Source: Flavobacteriales bacterium UBA3477
Lineage (GTDB): Bacteria > Bacteroidota > Bacteroidia > Flavobacteriales > Schleiferiaceae
Length of the DNA: 50,685 nucleotides
Reading direction: 5' to 3'
Assembly: GCA_002378005.1 (NCBI GenBank)
Contig: DFQY01000018.1
Span: 1 to 50,685 of the forward strand
Part shown: piece after piece, positions 8,473 to 16,166 of the stretch
How positions within the stretch are numbered: position 1 is the first letter of the stretch
Layout of the letters: each line of letters opens with the position of its first letter
Translations under genes and position numbers: made by a program
Notes under the pieces: generated by a model
The model's input: only the letters and a program-made list of their open reading frames with translations
What the model was told of the DNA's origin: nothing
Database searches by the model: none

Positions 8473-10115
8473 AAAGTGATGCTGTATTCTTCCACCGTGG
8501 TATTGCCTACGCCGTCAATAACAACAACTCGCAAATTATGGTTTCCGGCGGGGATATCCTTGGGAACAATCACTTTTAACAACTCCTGTTTGTAATCAAA
8601 GTCGATGCGTACAAATTCCCCATCTATTCGAGCACTATAACGGTCGACGCCTGTTTTGTCGTCTGCAGCGCGAACAAGAAGTTGTTGGAAGTTGCTGTTC
8701 GGTCTTGCTGATGGAGTCCTACTCACGATACTGATTATGGGCTTTTGGAGATCTTGGTCCAATTCATAAGTCCCAGTACTCCGGGTTTCAAACTTCATCA
8801 CATTGCCCTCTCTTTTTCCAGTGATCGCGCTCTTCTTGCCCTCGTGGTCAGCCTCCCAAAGGAACCAACCTAACCCTGGGATTTGGGTACTATCCAGGGT
8901 CCAATTCAAAATCATGTAAGTCTGCAATGGCACATTACCGCCGCCAATGACATATTGTCCATTGCCTTTGTCGCCCATTAAAAAATCATAGGTCGTGTTG
9001 TACAGTGCGCCGGCTGGGATTGTAAATTGAATTGGACCCAAAGTCAAAGAATGAGCCATATCCCAAGGAAGTACCGTCCGGTCCAACATCCCCTTCATCG
9101 GGCTCTGCTTTCCCTTCACATAAAACGAAAAAGCATTGGTATTGCCCTCGAAATCTTTGATGTTCACGTCCACCTTAATCACGCTGTCCTGAGCCACGGT
9201 AATCCATCCTTTCGAAGTGTGAAAAGCAGGCTCCGCCATTTCATAGGTCGTGGTAAGGTCAAGGGGATTATTGTCCAATTCATACAATCGCGTATACCTC
9301 ACCCCTTGAGAACAGTACAATTCATAATTAATATGCGCGTTGATGAATCTCGTAGTGTTGAAGTTGATACGTCTGTAATGCGCCGTAAAAAAGTTTTTGC
9401 CTTCCAAAGCTGCTTCAATGGCAAAGACACCGTTATTATTATTGCCCAGATCTTGCTTGTCCGTGGTGAATAGGTCAATCCCTACGGCCATCTCCGCTGA
9501 AATCGTATCGCCAGGTTTAAAAGAGCCGGTGGTGCTAAAATCTTGCCCGGTCCATCTCAATCCGCGCATATCAGGCTTGCGAGTATCCTTAACCTTCAAA
9601 CCAAACTCCAATGGATTCAATGGCTCCTCAGTTCGCGTATCCCGGATTTCAAAGTGGAGGTGTGGTCCCATGGAGCCGCCGGTATTCCCTGAAAAAGCAA
9701 CCAATTCACCTTTGAAAACCGGAAACTGCTCGGCACTGGGGTATAGGTCGCCGTCGTTTTTACTGCGATCGCTTAATTGGTTCTCTACCCATTGCTCAAT
9801 CTCAGGGGCAAAGGCGTTCAAATGACCGTACACAGAGGTATAACCTTCGGGGTGACGGATGTACAACGCATTGCCGTAACCGTGTGGACTAACCGCAATT
9901 CGGCTTACGTACCCGTCAGCCACGGAATAGACCTTCAAGCCACTACTGCCTTGGGTCTTGATGTCTATGCCGCCGTGGAAGTGGTTGCCGCGTAGTTCGG
10001 CAAAAGTGCCGCTGAGCACAAGCGGAATGTCCAGTGGAGGCTGAGGTTCAAAGGTTTGGGCGTTCTGAACGAGGGGCGTTAAGAAAATCCCTAATAAGAG
10101 GATGAATTTCTGCAT
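8469..10115 (-). CDS. Secreted M23 family (LytM-type) metallopeptidase
   Basis: 548 residues. Signal peptide 1-19. The peptidase domain is at ~28-180 with the zinc-site motifs HxxxD (H47, D51 in HFHGGIDIKT) and HLH (H152, H154 in GPHLHFEI); VYGHLN supplies the further histidine. The remaining ~370 residues are beta-rich, probably Ig-like domains, with DGVGNTTVEEYSITL at the end. Family role: cleavage of peptidoglycan cross-bridges or peptide stems in the periplasm. It is the first gene of the M23 / regulatory-domain / TonB-receptor operon. The -7 element TAGATTTG ends 5 nt upstream of the ATG, so the mRNA may be nearly leaderless. Confidence 0.88.
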   Translation of the reverse strand: MQKFILLLGIFLTPLVQNAQTFEPQPPLDIPLVLSGTFAELRGNHFHGGIDIKTQGSSGLKVYSVADGYVSRIAVSPHGYGNALYIRHPEGYTSVYGHLNAFAPEIEQWVENQLSDRSKNDGDLYPSAEQFPVFKGELVAFSGNTGGSMGPHLHFEIRDTRTEEPLNPLEFGLKVKDTRKPDMRGLRWTGQDFSTTGSFKPGDTISAEMAVGIDLFTTDKQDLGNNNNGVFAIEAALEGKNFFTAHYRRINFNTTRFINAHINYELYCSQGVRYTRLYELDNNPLDLTTTYEMAEPAFHTSKGWITVAQDSVIKVDVNIKDFEGNTNAFSFYVKGKQSPMKGMLDRTVLPWDMAHSLTLGPIQFTIPAGALYNTTYDFLMGDKGNGQYVIGGGNVPLQTYMILNWTLDSTQIPGLGWFLWEADHEGKKSAITGKREGNVMKFETRSTGTYELDQDLQKPIISIVSRTPSARPNSNFQQLLVRAADDKTGVDRYSARIDGEFVRIDFDYKQELLKVIVPKDIPAGNHNLRVVVIDGVGNTTVEEYSITL

Positions 10116-10119
10116 GCCA

Positions 10120-10127
10120 CAAATCTA
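10120..10127 (-). promoter_or_regulatory. -7 element TAGATTTG for the M23 peptidase operon
   Basis: Exact TAnnTTTG on the minus strand, ending 4-5 nt before the ATG at 10115. No TTG at the usual -33 spacing. The position implies a leaderless or near-leaderless transcript. Confidence 0.45.
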
Positions 10128-10136
10128 CAATTATGG

Positions 10137-10144
10137 TATCTTTG
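10137..10144 (+). promoter_or_regulatory. -7 element TATCTTTG for the coiled-coil/zapA operon
   Basis: Exact TAnnTTTG on the plus strand, 16 nt before the ATG at 10161, and divergent from the minus-strand element at 10120-10127. Confidence 0.5.
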
Positions 10145-10160
10145 ATGGAAACTGATTTAC

Positions 10161-10457
10161 ATGTCAAGTGAATTTTCTGATACAGTACGTCGTGTGACCC
10201 ACAAAGCCCAGAGATTGGCTGAGGTCAACAGCGAGTTGCGTCAGAAAATCAGTGAACTAGAAGAACAAGTGGATCATTTGCAGGAAACCTTGATGGCCTT
10301 GCAAGCGGAGCACGCGGACTTCGAGAATCAGTTGCGACAACGCGATCTAGCGCTAACAGTCCAAAGTGGTTCGCCCGCGCGGGACACTTACAGCGAAGAA
10401 AAGATTGCGGAGTTGGTGCGGGAAATTGACCGCTGCATGAAATTGTTAAGTGCCTAA
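10161..10457 (+). CDS. Small coiled-coil protein upstream of ZapA
   Basis: 98 residues. Residues ~8-65 are a continuous heptad-like coiled coil (SELRQKISELEEQVDHLQET), followed by a short flexible part and a C-terminal helix ending REIDRCMKLLSA. No signal peptide. It is 5 nt upstream of zapA and very probably co-transcribed with it. A small coiled-coil partner next to ZapA suggests a role at the divisome like that of ZapB in Gammaproteobacteria, but there is no sequence proof of homology. I recognise it only as the hypothetical protein that often precedes zapA in Bacteroidota. Confidence 0.75.
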   Translation: MSSEFSDTVRRVTHKAQRLAEVNSELRQKISELEEQVDHLQETLMALQAEHADFENQLRQRDLALTVQSGSPARDTYSEEKIAELVREIDRCMKLLSA

Positions 10458-10462
10458 TCTCC

Positions 10463-10759
10463 GTGAGTGAGACGTTAAAAATAAAAGTGACCATTGCCAA
10501 TAGGGTGTACCCGCTGACCGTGAAAACGGAGGAAGAGGAACAAATCCGAGCGGCCGTGAAAACCATAAACGACGCAGTAGCCAGATTCGAAAGCCGTTAT
10601 GCTGTCCAAGACAAGCAGGATGTGCTCAGCATGTGTGCGCTACAACTCGCTTCCAAAACGGAAATCGCACTCAAACAATCTCAAGCCGTTCAATCCCAGG
10701 CCAGTGAGGCATTGGCCGACGTTGAAGCCGTACTAAACGGGGCTTTACAAGGAGAATAA
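10463..10759 (+). CDS. zapA: Cell division protein ZapA
   Basis: 98 residues, the normal length. The N-terminal beta/alpha domain (KIKVTIANRVYPLTV) and the C-terminal coiled-coil helix (QDVLSMCALQLASKTEIAL) are both recognisable. ZapA binds FtsZ and bundles its protofilaments at mid-cell. The start is a GTG at 10463, 5 nt after the preceding stop. A structured RNA follows directly, then rny. Confidence 0.88.
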   Translation: MSETLKIKVTIANRVYPLTVKTEEEEQIRAAVKTINDAVARFESRYAVQDKQDVLSMCALQLASKTEIALKQSQAVQSQASEALADVEAVLNGALQGE

Positions 10760-10764
10760 CGTTT

Positions 10765-10947
10765 CCCGCACTTGCTATTTTTGTGCTAAACTCAACGAGC
10801 ACGTTGTTATGTTGTTGACTCGCAGCGTTACGAGCAGGCCGCTATTCCTTCGGGAAGAGCTCGCTCCAGCGGAAGGTCAAGACGAAGCGGCAGCGACAGA
10901 TCCTAATAGATAGGAGTTTAGACAACATGCTAGCAGGTGCGGGTTTT
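10765..10947 (+). ncRNA. ssrS: Structured RNA between zapA and rny, candidate 6S RNA (6S-Flavo type)
   Basis: The 211-nt zapA-rny gap has no ORF but strong pairing. CCCGCACTTGC (10765-10775) pairs with GCAGGTGCGGG (10933-10943) as an 11-bp helix with one G-U, followed by TTTTT. TAAACTC (10787-10793) pairs with GAGTTTA (10914-10920). Inside lies an irregular rod: TTGAC (10815-10819) with GTCAA (10876-10880), CGAGC (10831-10835) with GCTCG (10859-10863), and TTCC-TTCG-GGAA (10845-10856) with a UUCG tetraloop. A long rod with internal loops fits 6S RNA, which binds RNA polymerase. I recall 6S RNA being annotated between zapA and rny in flavobacteria. The -7 element TATTTTTG at 10776-10783 would start the RNA near 10790; then the outer 11-bp helix would form only in read-through transcripts. 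Exact ends are uncertain. Confidence 0.72.
10776..10783 (+). promoter_or_regulatory. -7 element TATTTTTG inside the zapA-rny gap
   Basis: Exact TAnnTTTG, placing a start near 10790, at the 5' side of the TAAACTC/GAGTTTA helix. It could drive the structured RNA and/or rny. No TTG at -33. Confidence 0.4.
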
Positions 10948-10970
10948 TAACAACTTTAACCCTACGTGGT

Positions 10971-12506
10971 ATGATAACAGAAATAATTTTTGCGGTTGTT
11001 GGGCTTTTAGTAGGCTTGGGTGGAGGCTATGTCCTCTGGCAAAACGCGATGAAAAAGAAGAGCGCGTTGATGCTGTCCGAAGCTGCAAAAGAAGCTGAGC
11101 AAATCAAAAAAGACCGCATCCTAGAGGCGAAGGAGAAATTCCTGAACCTTAAAGAAGAACACGAGCGCGCGGTGCAAAAGCGCGATCAAAAATTGGCCGA
11201 ACGCCAAAACTCCTTCCGCGAGAAGGACGAGCGTCTACGCCAAAGCATCCAAGACTACAAGCGCGACGAGCGTAATCTACAGAAGGAGCAGGATACGCTT
11301 GCCAAGAAGCGTGAAGCCCTTGAGGCGAAGACCAAAGAAGTTGAGAAATTGCGCGATAAGCAAATCGCACAACTCGAGGCATTGACTGGCATGACGGAAG
11401 AAGAGGCGAAGGAGCAGATGATCCAAACCTTGAAAGACAAAGCGAAACTCGACGCACAGGCCTACATCCAGACTACCCTTGAGGAAGCAAAGCTAACGGC
11501 CTCTCAAGAAGCGAAAAAGGTAGTTATCCAGAGTATTCAGCGCGTTGCTACTGAAAACGCCATTGAAAACGCGGTATCTGTATTCAACATTGAAAACGAC
11601 GATATCAAAGGGAAAATCATCGGTCGCGAGGGACGAAATATTCGCGCCATCGAGGCGGCTACGGGAGTGGAAATCATCGTGGATGATACCCCTGAAGCCA
11701 TTTTGTTGAGCTGTTTCGATCCGGTACGCCGTGAGGTAGCCCGTTTGTCCATGCACAAGCTGGTGAGTGACGGCCGTATTCATCCGGCACGTATTGAAGA
11801 GGTGGTGGCGAAAACCACTCGTCAAATCGAGGAAGAAATCATTCAGATCGGTAAGCGAACTGCCATTGATTTGGGTATTCACGGGTTACACCCTGAACTG
11901 ATTAAGACTGTCGGTCGTATGAAGTACCGTTCGTCTTACGGACAGAATTTGTTGCAGCACAGCCGGGAGGTAGCCAACCTTTGTGCCATCATGGCTTCAG
12001 AACTAGGTTTGAATCCAAAGCTGGCCAAGCGTGCAGGTCTCTTACACGATATCGGTAAGGTACCGCATGAAGAAACCGACCTACCGCACGCTATTCTAGG
12101 GATGCAGTGGGCAGAGAAATACGGTGAGAAGCTAGAGGTATGTAATGCCATCGGAGCGCACCATGACGAGATTGAAATGACTTCGTTGATTTCTCCTATT
12201 GTCCAAGTGTGTGATGCCATCTCAGGTGCCCGTCCTGGTGCCCGTCGCATGGTGGCAGATAGTTACATCCAACGATTGAAAGATTTGGAGAACGTTGCCT
12301 ATGACTTTGATGGAGTAACCAAGGCTTATGCCATACAGGCGGGTCGTGAGCTTCGTGTGATGGTGGAGAGCGAGAAAGTGACCGACGCTATGGCAAGTCA
12401 GATCTCGTACGATATCTCTCAAAAAATCCAAAACGAAATGACCTATCCTGGTCAGGTAAAAGTTACCGTGATTCGAGAGTTGCGTTCAGTAAACGTAGCA
12501 AAATAA
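10971..12506 (+). CDS. rny: Ribonuclease Y
   Basis: 511 residues, normal for the family. Order: N-terminal membrane helix (4-22), long charged coiled coil (~30-190), KH RNA-binding domain with GREGRNIRAIE (218-228), and an HD phosphohydrolase domain with H330 and H359-D360 (LLHDIGKV). RNase Y is a membrane-anchored endoribonuclease that starts mRNA decay. It follows the structured RNA and ends at a strong terminator. Confidence 0.96.
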   Translation: MITEIIFAVVGLLVGLGGGYVLWQNAMKKKSALMLSEAAKEAEQIKKDRILEAKEKFLNLKEEHERAVQKRDQKLAERQNSFREKDERLRQSIQDYKRDERNLQKEQDTLAKKREALEAKTKEVEKLRDKQIAQLEALTGMTEEEAKEQMIQTLKDKAKLDAQAYIQTTLEEAKLTASQEAKKVVIQSIQRVATENAIENAVSVFNIENDDIKGKIIGREGRNIRAIEAATGVEIIVDDTPEAILLSCFDPVRREVARLSMHKLVSDGRIHPARIEEVVAKTTRQIEEEIIQIGKRTAIDLGIHGLHPELIKTVGRMKYRSSYGQNLLQHSREVANLCAIMASELGLNPKLAKRAGLLHDIGKVPHEETDLPHAILGMQWAEKYGEKLEVCNAIGAHHDEIEMTSLISPIVQVCDAISGARPGARRMVADSYIQRLKDLENVAYDFDGVTKAYAIQAGRELRVMVESEKVTDAMASQISYDISQKIQNEMTYPGQVKVTVIRELRSVNVAK

Positions 12507-12527
12507 GATTACGAGTATATAAACAGG

Positions 12528-12555
12528 AAAACGCCCCGCTTGGGGCGTTTTTTTT
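12528..12555 (+). terminator. Intrinsic terminator after rny
   Basis: AAACGCCCC-GCTT-GGGCG-type perfect hairpin (AAACGCCCC / GGGGCGTTT, 4-nt loop) followed by eight T. It lies 21 nt after the rny stop. The next ~190 nt (12556-12744) are markedly AT-rich and hold no gene or exact TAnnTTTG element that I can see. Confidence 0.92.
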
Positions 12556-12744
12556 GCCTGCAGTCGGCGCGCTCGCGAGATTTTTATAATGTCTCATAAA
12601 CGAATCAATTTTAAGTTAAAACTGCCTTAATATACCACAAAATCATCTATTTATTTACATATATAGAGATTTTTTTTGAGTTACGCCACCGCCTAATTGA
12701 ATTGGACTTTAGCACTATCGAATTCATTAAAAACCAAAAACAAA

Positions 12745-13257
12745 ATGAAAAAGATTATTGCACTGTTCGCCTTGATTGTACTTGGAACTACCGCTAAGGC
12801 ACAAAACTTCGAGATTAAGACCAATCCTTTTGGAATGGCTGCAGGCGCTTACAACATCACAGGTGAAATGGTGCTATCCGAGTACCAGAATCGCTCAGTA
12901 CTTTTTAGCGCATGGTATAACACAGAAGATTTTCAGGAATTTACGTGGACCGATCGCGACGGCGGCCTATCACTTGGCTACCGTCAATATTTCAACAAAT
13001 TTGAGGATAAGGGAGTGTTCTTGGGACTAACCACACGTTACATTATGAACAGCTACTATTCTACGGGTTATTACGATGCGAATTGGAATTGGATCCCTCA
13101 AGAAGGCTCAAACACGAGTGACGACTATTTATCTCTAGGGTTTGTAGGCGGCTACAAATTTGTCTACAACGATAAGATTACCGTCGAAGCCTTTTTGGGA
13201 ATGGGACGCATCATTTATGAAGAAATCGATGACTCTTGGTACGCTGCGAGTTCATAG
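12745..13257 (+). CDS. DUF3575-like outer membrane beta-barrel protein, frameshifted at its last strand
   Basis: The ATG at 12745 starts a clear signal peptide (MKKIIALFALIVLGTTAKAQ); an earlier in-frame ATG at 12697 is rejected because it adds a polar leader before it. The mature part reads as a small beta-barrel of the DUF3575 type (IKTNPFGMAAGAYNITGEM, SLGYRQYFNKF, GFVGGYKFVYNDKITVEAFL). The frame stops at 13257, but the -1 frame from 13248 reads EFIGGLNFGYRF and stops at 13286. That is a typical last barrel strand with terminal Phe, which the annotated frame lacks. One missing base around 13233-13248 would explain it, either as a sequencing error or a real mutation. Monocistronic, with a terminator after it. 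Function unknown. Confidence 0.75.
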   Translation: MKKIIALFALIVLGTTAKAQNFEIKTNPFGMAAGAYNITGEMVLSEYQNRSVLFSAWYNTEDFQEFTWTDRDGGLSLGYRQYFNKFEDKGVFLGLTTRYIMNSYYSTGYYDANWNWIPQEGSNTSDDYLSLGFVGGYKFVYNDKITVEAFLGMGRIIYEEIDDSWYAASS

Positions 13258-13310
13258 GTGGATTAAACTTTGGATACAGATTCTAGGAATAGTTCCTAGG
13301 TTTATGGGTT

Positions 13311-13348
13311 CCCCGGCGCCGCCCCGCGGCGCCGGGGTTTTTGTTTTT
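13311..13348 (+). terminator. Intrinsic terminator after the DUF3575-like gene
   Basis: Perfect 10-bp stem CCCCGGCGCC (13311-13320) with GGCGCCGGGG (13328-13337), 7-nt loop, followed by TTTTTGTTTTT. The minus-strand exit has no T-tract, so it serves the plus strand. Confidence 0.9.
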
Positions 13349-13367
13349 ATAGCTTTCTGCTTTGTAC

Positions 13368-14210
13368 CTAAGATTTAGAACAAGCCCAAGCCAGCACCTT
13401 TTCAATCAGAGATTGCACCGCGCTAGCGGGATCTTCATGAAACGTACCCAAGCTGCGATTGGCGAGCAAGGCCGAGAAACTGTAGGCTTCATGACCAAGC
13501 AGGTTGGCCATGGCGTAGATGCCAGCGGTTTCCATTTCGAAGTTGGTAATGTTCTCGCCCGCCACGACTTGGGCGTACAATGCATCCATCGCGTCCGCGA
13601 AGACGCTCGCAGTACGTATGGTGCGCCCCTGAGGTGCATAAAAACCGGGTAGGGTTGCTGTGATGCCCGTGGCGACCTCCTTCATGTGTTCAATAGAAGC
13701 GCGGTCAAAAGGTGCAGGTATGTAATAGGGGTCAAAAGGCGCACCTGCGATTTGAACGGTCGCAAAATCATGTTTGTAAAAGGGGAGTAGTCCATCAAAG
13801 CTTAAGGCACCGGTACTGCATAAATGCGTTCCTAATGGTAGGTTAGGATCGATGGCGCCGGAGGTACCGATACGAATAATGGTTAATTTTCTGAACGATG
13901 CACGGTCTTTGCGTGTTACAGGGTCTATGTTAACCGCTGCGTCCAACTCATTCATGACAATATCTATGTTGTCAGTGCCCATTCCGGTAGAAAGCGCCAA
14001 AACGTCGCGCCCCTTCAAGGTGCCCCGAACAATGTTGAATTCTCGGCATGTTTTGGACCAATGGATTTGGTCGAAATGGGCAGTGATGCTGGAAACGCGG
14101 TCTGGATCACCTACGGTAAATACGAGGTTGGGGATATCTTCACCACGAAGGCCGAGGTGGTACACACTGCCGTCGGGATTTAGAATGAGTTCAGACGCGG
14201 AATAGGACAT
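13368..14210 (-). CDS. Nucleoside phosphorylase (uridine phosphorylase-like)
   Basis: 280 residues from the ATG at 14210 (MSYSASELILNPDGSVYHLG); an 8-residue extension from 14234 is possible but overlaps the likely promoter zone. It belongs to the NP-I phosphorylase family: FTVGDPDRV (phosphate-binding loop with GDPxR), RIGTSGAI, and FEMETAGIYAMANLLG, the nucleoside-binding ExE/METxG region. It splits nucleosides with phosphate into base and ribose-1-phosphate for salvage in the cytoplasm. Uridine is the best guess because of the GDPDR/ExMETA combination, but a purine substrate cannot be excluded. It is divergent from cinA. Confidence 0.85.
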   Translation of the reverse strand: MSYSASELILNPDGSVYHLGLRGEDIPNLVFTVGDPDRVSSITAHFDQIHWSKTCREFNIVRGTLKGRDVLALSTGMGTDNIDIVMNELDAAVNIDPVTRKDRASFRKLTIIRIGTSGAIDPNLPLGTHLCSTGALSFDGLLPFYKHDFATVQIAGAPFDPYYIPAPFDRASIEHMKEVATGITATLPGFYAPQGRTIRTASVFADAMDALYAQVVAGENITNFEMETAGIYAMANLLGHEAYSFSALLANRSLGTFHEDPASAVQSLIEKVLAWACSKS

Positions 14211-14217
14211 CGTATAG

Positions 14218-14225
14218 TAAGTTTG
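14218..14225 (+). promoter_or_regulatory. -7 element TAAGTTTG upstream of cinA
   Basis: Exact TAnnTTTG ending 20 nt before the GTG start of cinA, in the 35-nt gap from the divergent phosphorylase gene. Confidence 0.5.
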
Positions 14226-14245
14226 TTCCCTCAAAAGTAAAGGAA

Positions 14246-15490
14246 GTGAAAGCAGAGATTATCACCATAGGCGATGAAATTTTAATTGGGCAGATTGTAG
14301 ATACCAATAGTGCTTGGCTGGGACAGGTGCTCGGTGAGGAAGGTATTGAGGTCACGCGCATCAATAGTATTTCAGATACGCCTGAGGCGATTATCGGTGC
14401 GATAGAAGGTCTGTACCCTGAAACTCAACTCGTACTGATGACAGGAGGGCTGGGGCCTACGAAGGATGATTTGACCAAGCAAACCTTGGCGCAATATTTC
14501 GGTAGTGAGATGGTTTTTCGCGAAGATGTTTGGGACCACATCGTAGAGTTGTTCAAAGGGTTTGGTCGTACACCGGTGGAGCGCAATAAGCAGCAAGCAT
14601 TGGTTCCGGAGGTTTGTGAGGTGATTTTCAACCACAAGGGCACGGCACCGGGGATGTTATTCCGCCACGAAGGCCGCCGCATTATTAGTATGCCGGGTGT
14701 GCCCTATGAGATGAAGCACATTGTACAAGATGGACTGCTTCCTTTGCTTCGCGACGAAATTGATTATCAGATCATTCACCATACGTTGTTTGTGGTGGGC
14801 GTGCCCGAGAGTGTATTGGCGGACCGCATCGAGCCTTTAGAAGAGGAGTTTGCGCCCAGCATAAAATTGGCCTACCTCCCTAAGCCAGGACTGGTACGTC
14901 TTCGCCTTACCGCCCGCGGAAAGCGCAATGACGATTTGAAAAGTGATATCGGCCGCGCTGTGCTAACGCTACGCAAGGCGGTTGGCGATGACCTAATGGA
15001 TGGTTCAAACAAGGCTATTGAAGAATACCTGGGAGAGGTATTGACCAAGCGCGGCCTGACCGTTGGTGCAGCAGAGAGCTGCACAGGAGGGGGCATAGGC
15101 GCGGCTCTAGTGAGTGTAGCGGGATCATCCGCGTATTTCCAAGGCAGTATTGTGGCCTACAGCTACGACATTAAGGAAACGATGCTGGGTGTGGACCATA
15201 ATACCATTGTAACCAAAGGAGCGGTGAGTGAAGAGGTAGTTCGCCAGATGGCAGAGGGCGCTCGCAAGAGATTAAATGTAGATTTTGCGGTAGCGGTTAG
15301 CGGAATTGCCGGACCAGGGGGTGGAACGCCGGAAAAACCGGTGGGTACGAGCTGGATCGCAATTGCAGGTCCAACCCGCACTATTGCTGAGAAATTCACC
15401 TTCGGAAAGGTCCGTGAACGCAACATTCAAAAGACTATTTTTGCAGCCCTTAATAACTTGCTAAAAGAAGTTGAAGATTACAGCGCTTAA
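14246..15490 (+). CDS. cinA: CinA family protein (competence/damage-inducible protein A; NMN deamidase-related)
   Basis: 414 residues, full length. Residues 1-170 are the MoaB/MogA-like (COG1058) domain with IITIGDEILIGQIVDTNS and MTGGLGPTKDDLT; residues ~255-410 are the PncC-like nicotinamide-nucleotide amidase domain with AAESCTGGGIGAALV and AVSGIAGPGGGTPEKPVGT. Family role: pyridine nucleotide salvage (NMN deamidation and/or ADP-ribose pyrophosphatase activity). The start is a GTG at 14246, chosen because the conserved domain begins at residue 3. Confidence 0.93.
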   Translation: MKAEIITIGDEILIGQIVDTNSAWLGQVLGEEGIEVTRINSISDTPEAIIGAIEGLYPETQLVLMTGGLGPTKDDLTKQTLAQYFGSEMVFREDVWDHIVELFKGFGRTPVERNKQQALVPEVCEVIFNHKGTAPGMLFRHEGRRIISMPGVPYEMKHIVQDGLLPLLRDEIDYQIIHHTLFVVGVPESVLADRIEPLEEEFAPSIKLAYLPKPGLVRLRLTARGKRNDDLKSDIGRAVLTLRKAVGDDLMDGSNKAIEEYLGEVLTKRGLTVGAAESCTGGGIGAALVSVAGSSAYFQGSIVAYSYDIKETMLGVDHNTIVTKGAVSEEVVRQMAEGARKRLNVDFAVAVSGIAGPGGGTPEKPVGTSWIAIAGPTRTIAEKFTFGKVRERNIQKTIFAALNNLLKEVEDYSA

Positions 15491-15494
15491 ATAG

Positions 15495-15525
15495 TTGGTC
15501 AATAATATTTATTGCCTTAATTTTG
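15495..15525 (+). promoter_or_regulatory. Bacteroidota promoter of the rpmB operon
   Basis: TTG at 15495-15497 and TAATTTTG at 15518-15525, spacer 20 nt. This is the best full match to TTG-N17-23-TAnnTTTG in the window, 37 nt upstream of the L28 ATG. Confidence 0.75.
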
Positions 15526-15562
15526 CAAACCATTTTGGTACAACCCATAAGATTATAAGATT

Positions 15563-15802
15563 ATGTCACGTGTTTGTGATTTGACAGGTAAGAAGGCAAT
15601 GACCGGAAACCACGTATCTTTTTCGAATAAGAAGAACAAGCGCAAGTTCAACGCGAACTTGTTCACTAAGAAGTTCTACATCCCTGAGGAAGACCGTTGG
15701 GTAACGTTGAAAGTTGCTGCTTCGACTTTGAAAACGATCAATAAAAAAGGAATCTCTGCTGTGCTTAAAGAAGCTGAAGCAAAAGGATTCGTTGTAAAAT
15801 AA
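15563..15802 (+). CDS. rpmB: 50S ribosomal protein L28 (bL28)
   Basis: 79 residues. The family start MSRVCDLTGKKAMTGNHVSF with SNKKNKRKFNANLF is unmistakable. First gene of a three-gene ribosomal operon with rpmG and a DUF4295 gene, behind a strong promoter and ahead of a terminator at ~16167. Confidence 0.97.
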   Translation: MSRVCDLTGKKAMTGNHVSFSNKKNKRKFNANLFTKKFYIPEEDRWVTLKVAASTLKTINKKGISAVLKEAEAKGFVVK

Positions 15803-15810
15803 TTTAGGAC

Positions 15811-15993
15811 ATGGCGAAGAAAGGTAACCGCGTTCAAGTAATCCTAGAGTGTACCGAGCACAAAGAATCAGGTATGCCAGGTACTTCTCGTTATATCACA
15901 ACAAAGAATAAGAAAAATACGCCAGACCGTATGGAGTTGAAAAAATACAACCCCATCTTGAAGCGTATGACTGTTCATAAAGAGATTAAGTAA
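15811..15993 (+). CDS. rpmG: 50S ribosomal protein L33 (bL33)
   Basis: 60 residues. MAKKGNRVQVILECTEHK, then SRYITTKNKKNTPDRMELKK is typical of bL33. The four zinc cysteines of the C+ type are absent (only one Cys), so this is a zinc-free C- form. It lies 8 nt after rpmB. Confidence 0.96.
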   Translation: MAKKGNRVQVILECTEHKESGMPGTSRYITTKNKKNTPDRMELKKYNPILKRMTVHKEIK

Positions 15994-15994
15994 G

Positions 15995-16141
15995 ATGGCA
16001 AAGAAAGTAGTAGCAACGCTTAAGAGCGCAGATGCAAAGCAGTTCACTAAGGTGATCAAAGCTGTTAAGACTCCTAAAGGGACATACTCTTTCGAAGAGC
16101 GTGTTGTGTCTAAGGACATGGCGAACGACTTCTTGAAATAA
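15995..16141 (+). CDS. DUF4295 small basic protein in the L28-L33 operon
   Basis: 48 residues, starting MAKKVVATLKSADAKQFTKV and ending DMANDFLK; strongly basic. The ATG begins one base after the rpmG stop (TAAG-ATG). I recognise it as the DUF4295 family, which is restricted to Bacteroidota and always found after rpmG. Position, size and charge point to a ribosome-associated or ribosomal protein. A Bacteroidota-specific large-subunit protein has been reported from structures, but I cannot confirm from here that it is this family. Too short for many ORF callers. Confidence 0.9.
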   Translation: MAKKVVATLKSADAKQFTKVIKAVKTPKGTYSFEERVVSKDMANDFLK

Positions 16142-16166
16142 GATTCCGTCTTAATACCGATATTTG

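Noticed and set aside
10765..10947. tmRNA or SRP RNA as identity of the structured RNA
   Set aside because: No tRNA-like ends with a T-loop and no GGAAG-type SRP domain IV tip; the position and rod shape fit 6S RNA better.
13282..13299. Perfect hairpin CTAGGAA-TAG-TTCCTAG after the DUF3575-like gene
   Set aside because: Short stem, no T-tract, and a strong terminator follows 12 nt later; probably part of the 3' end or chance.
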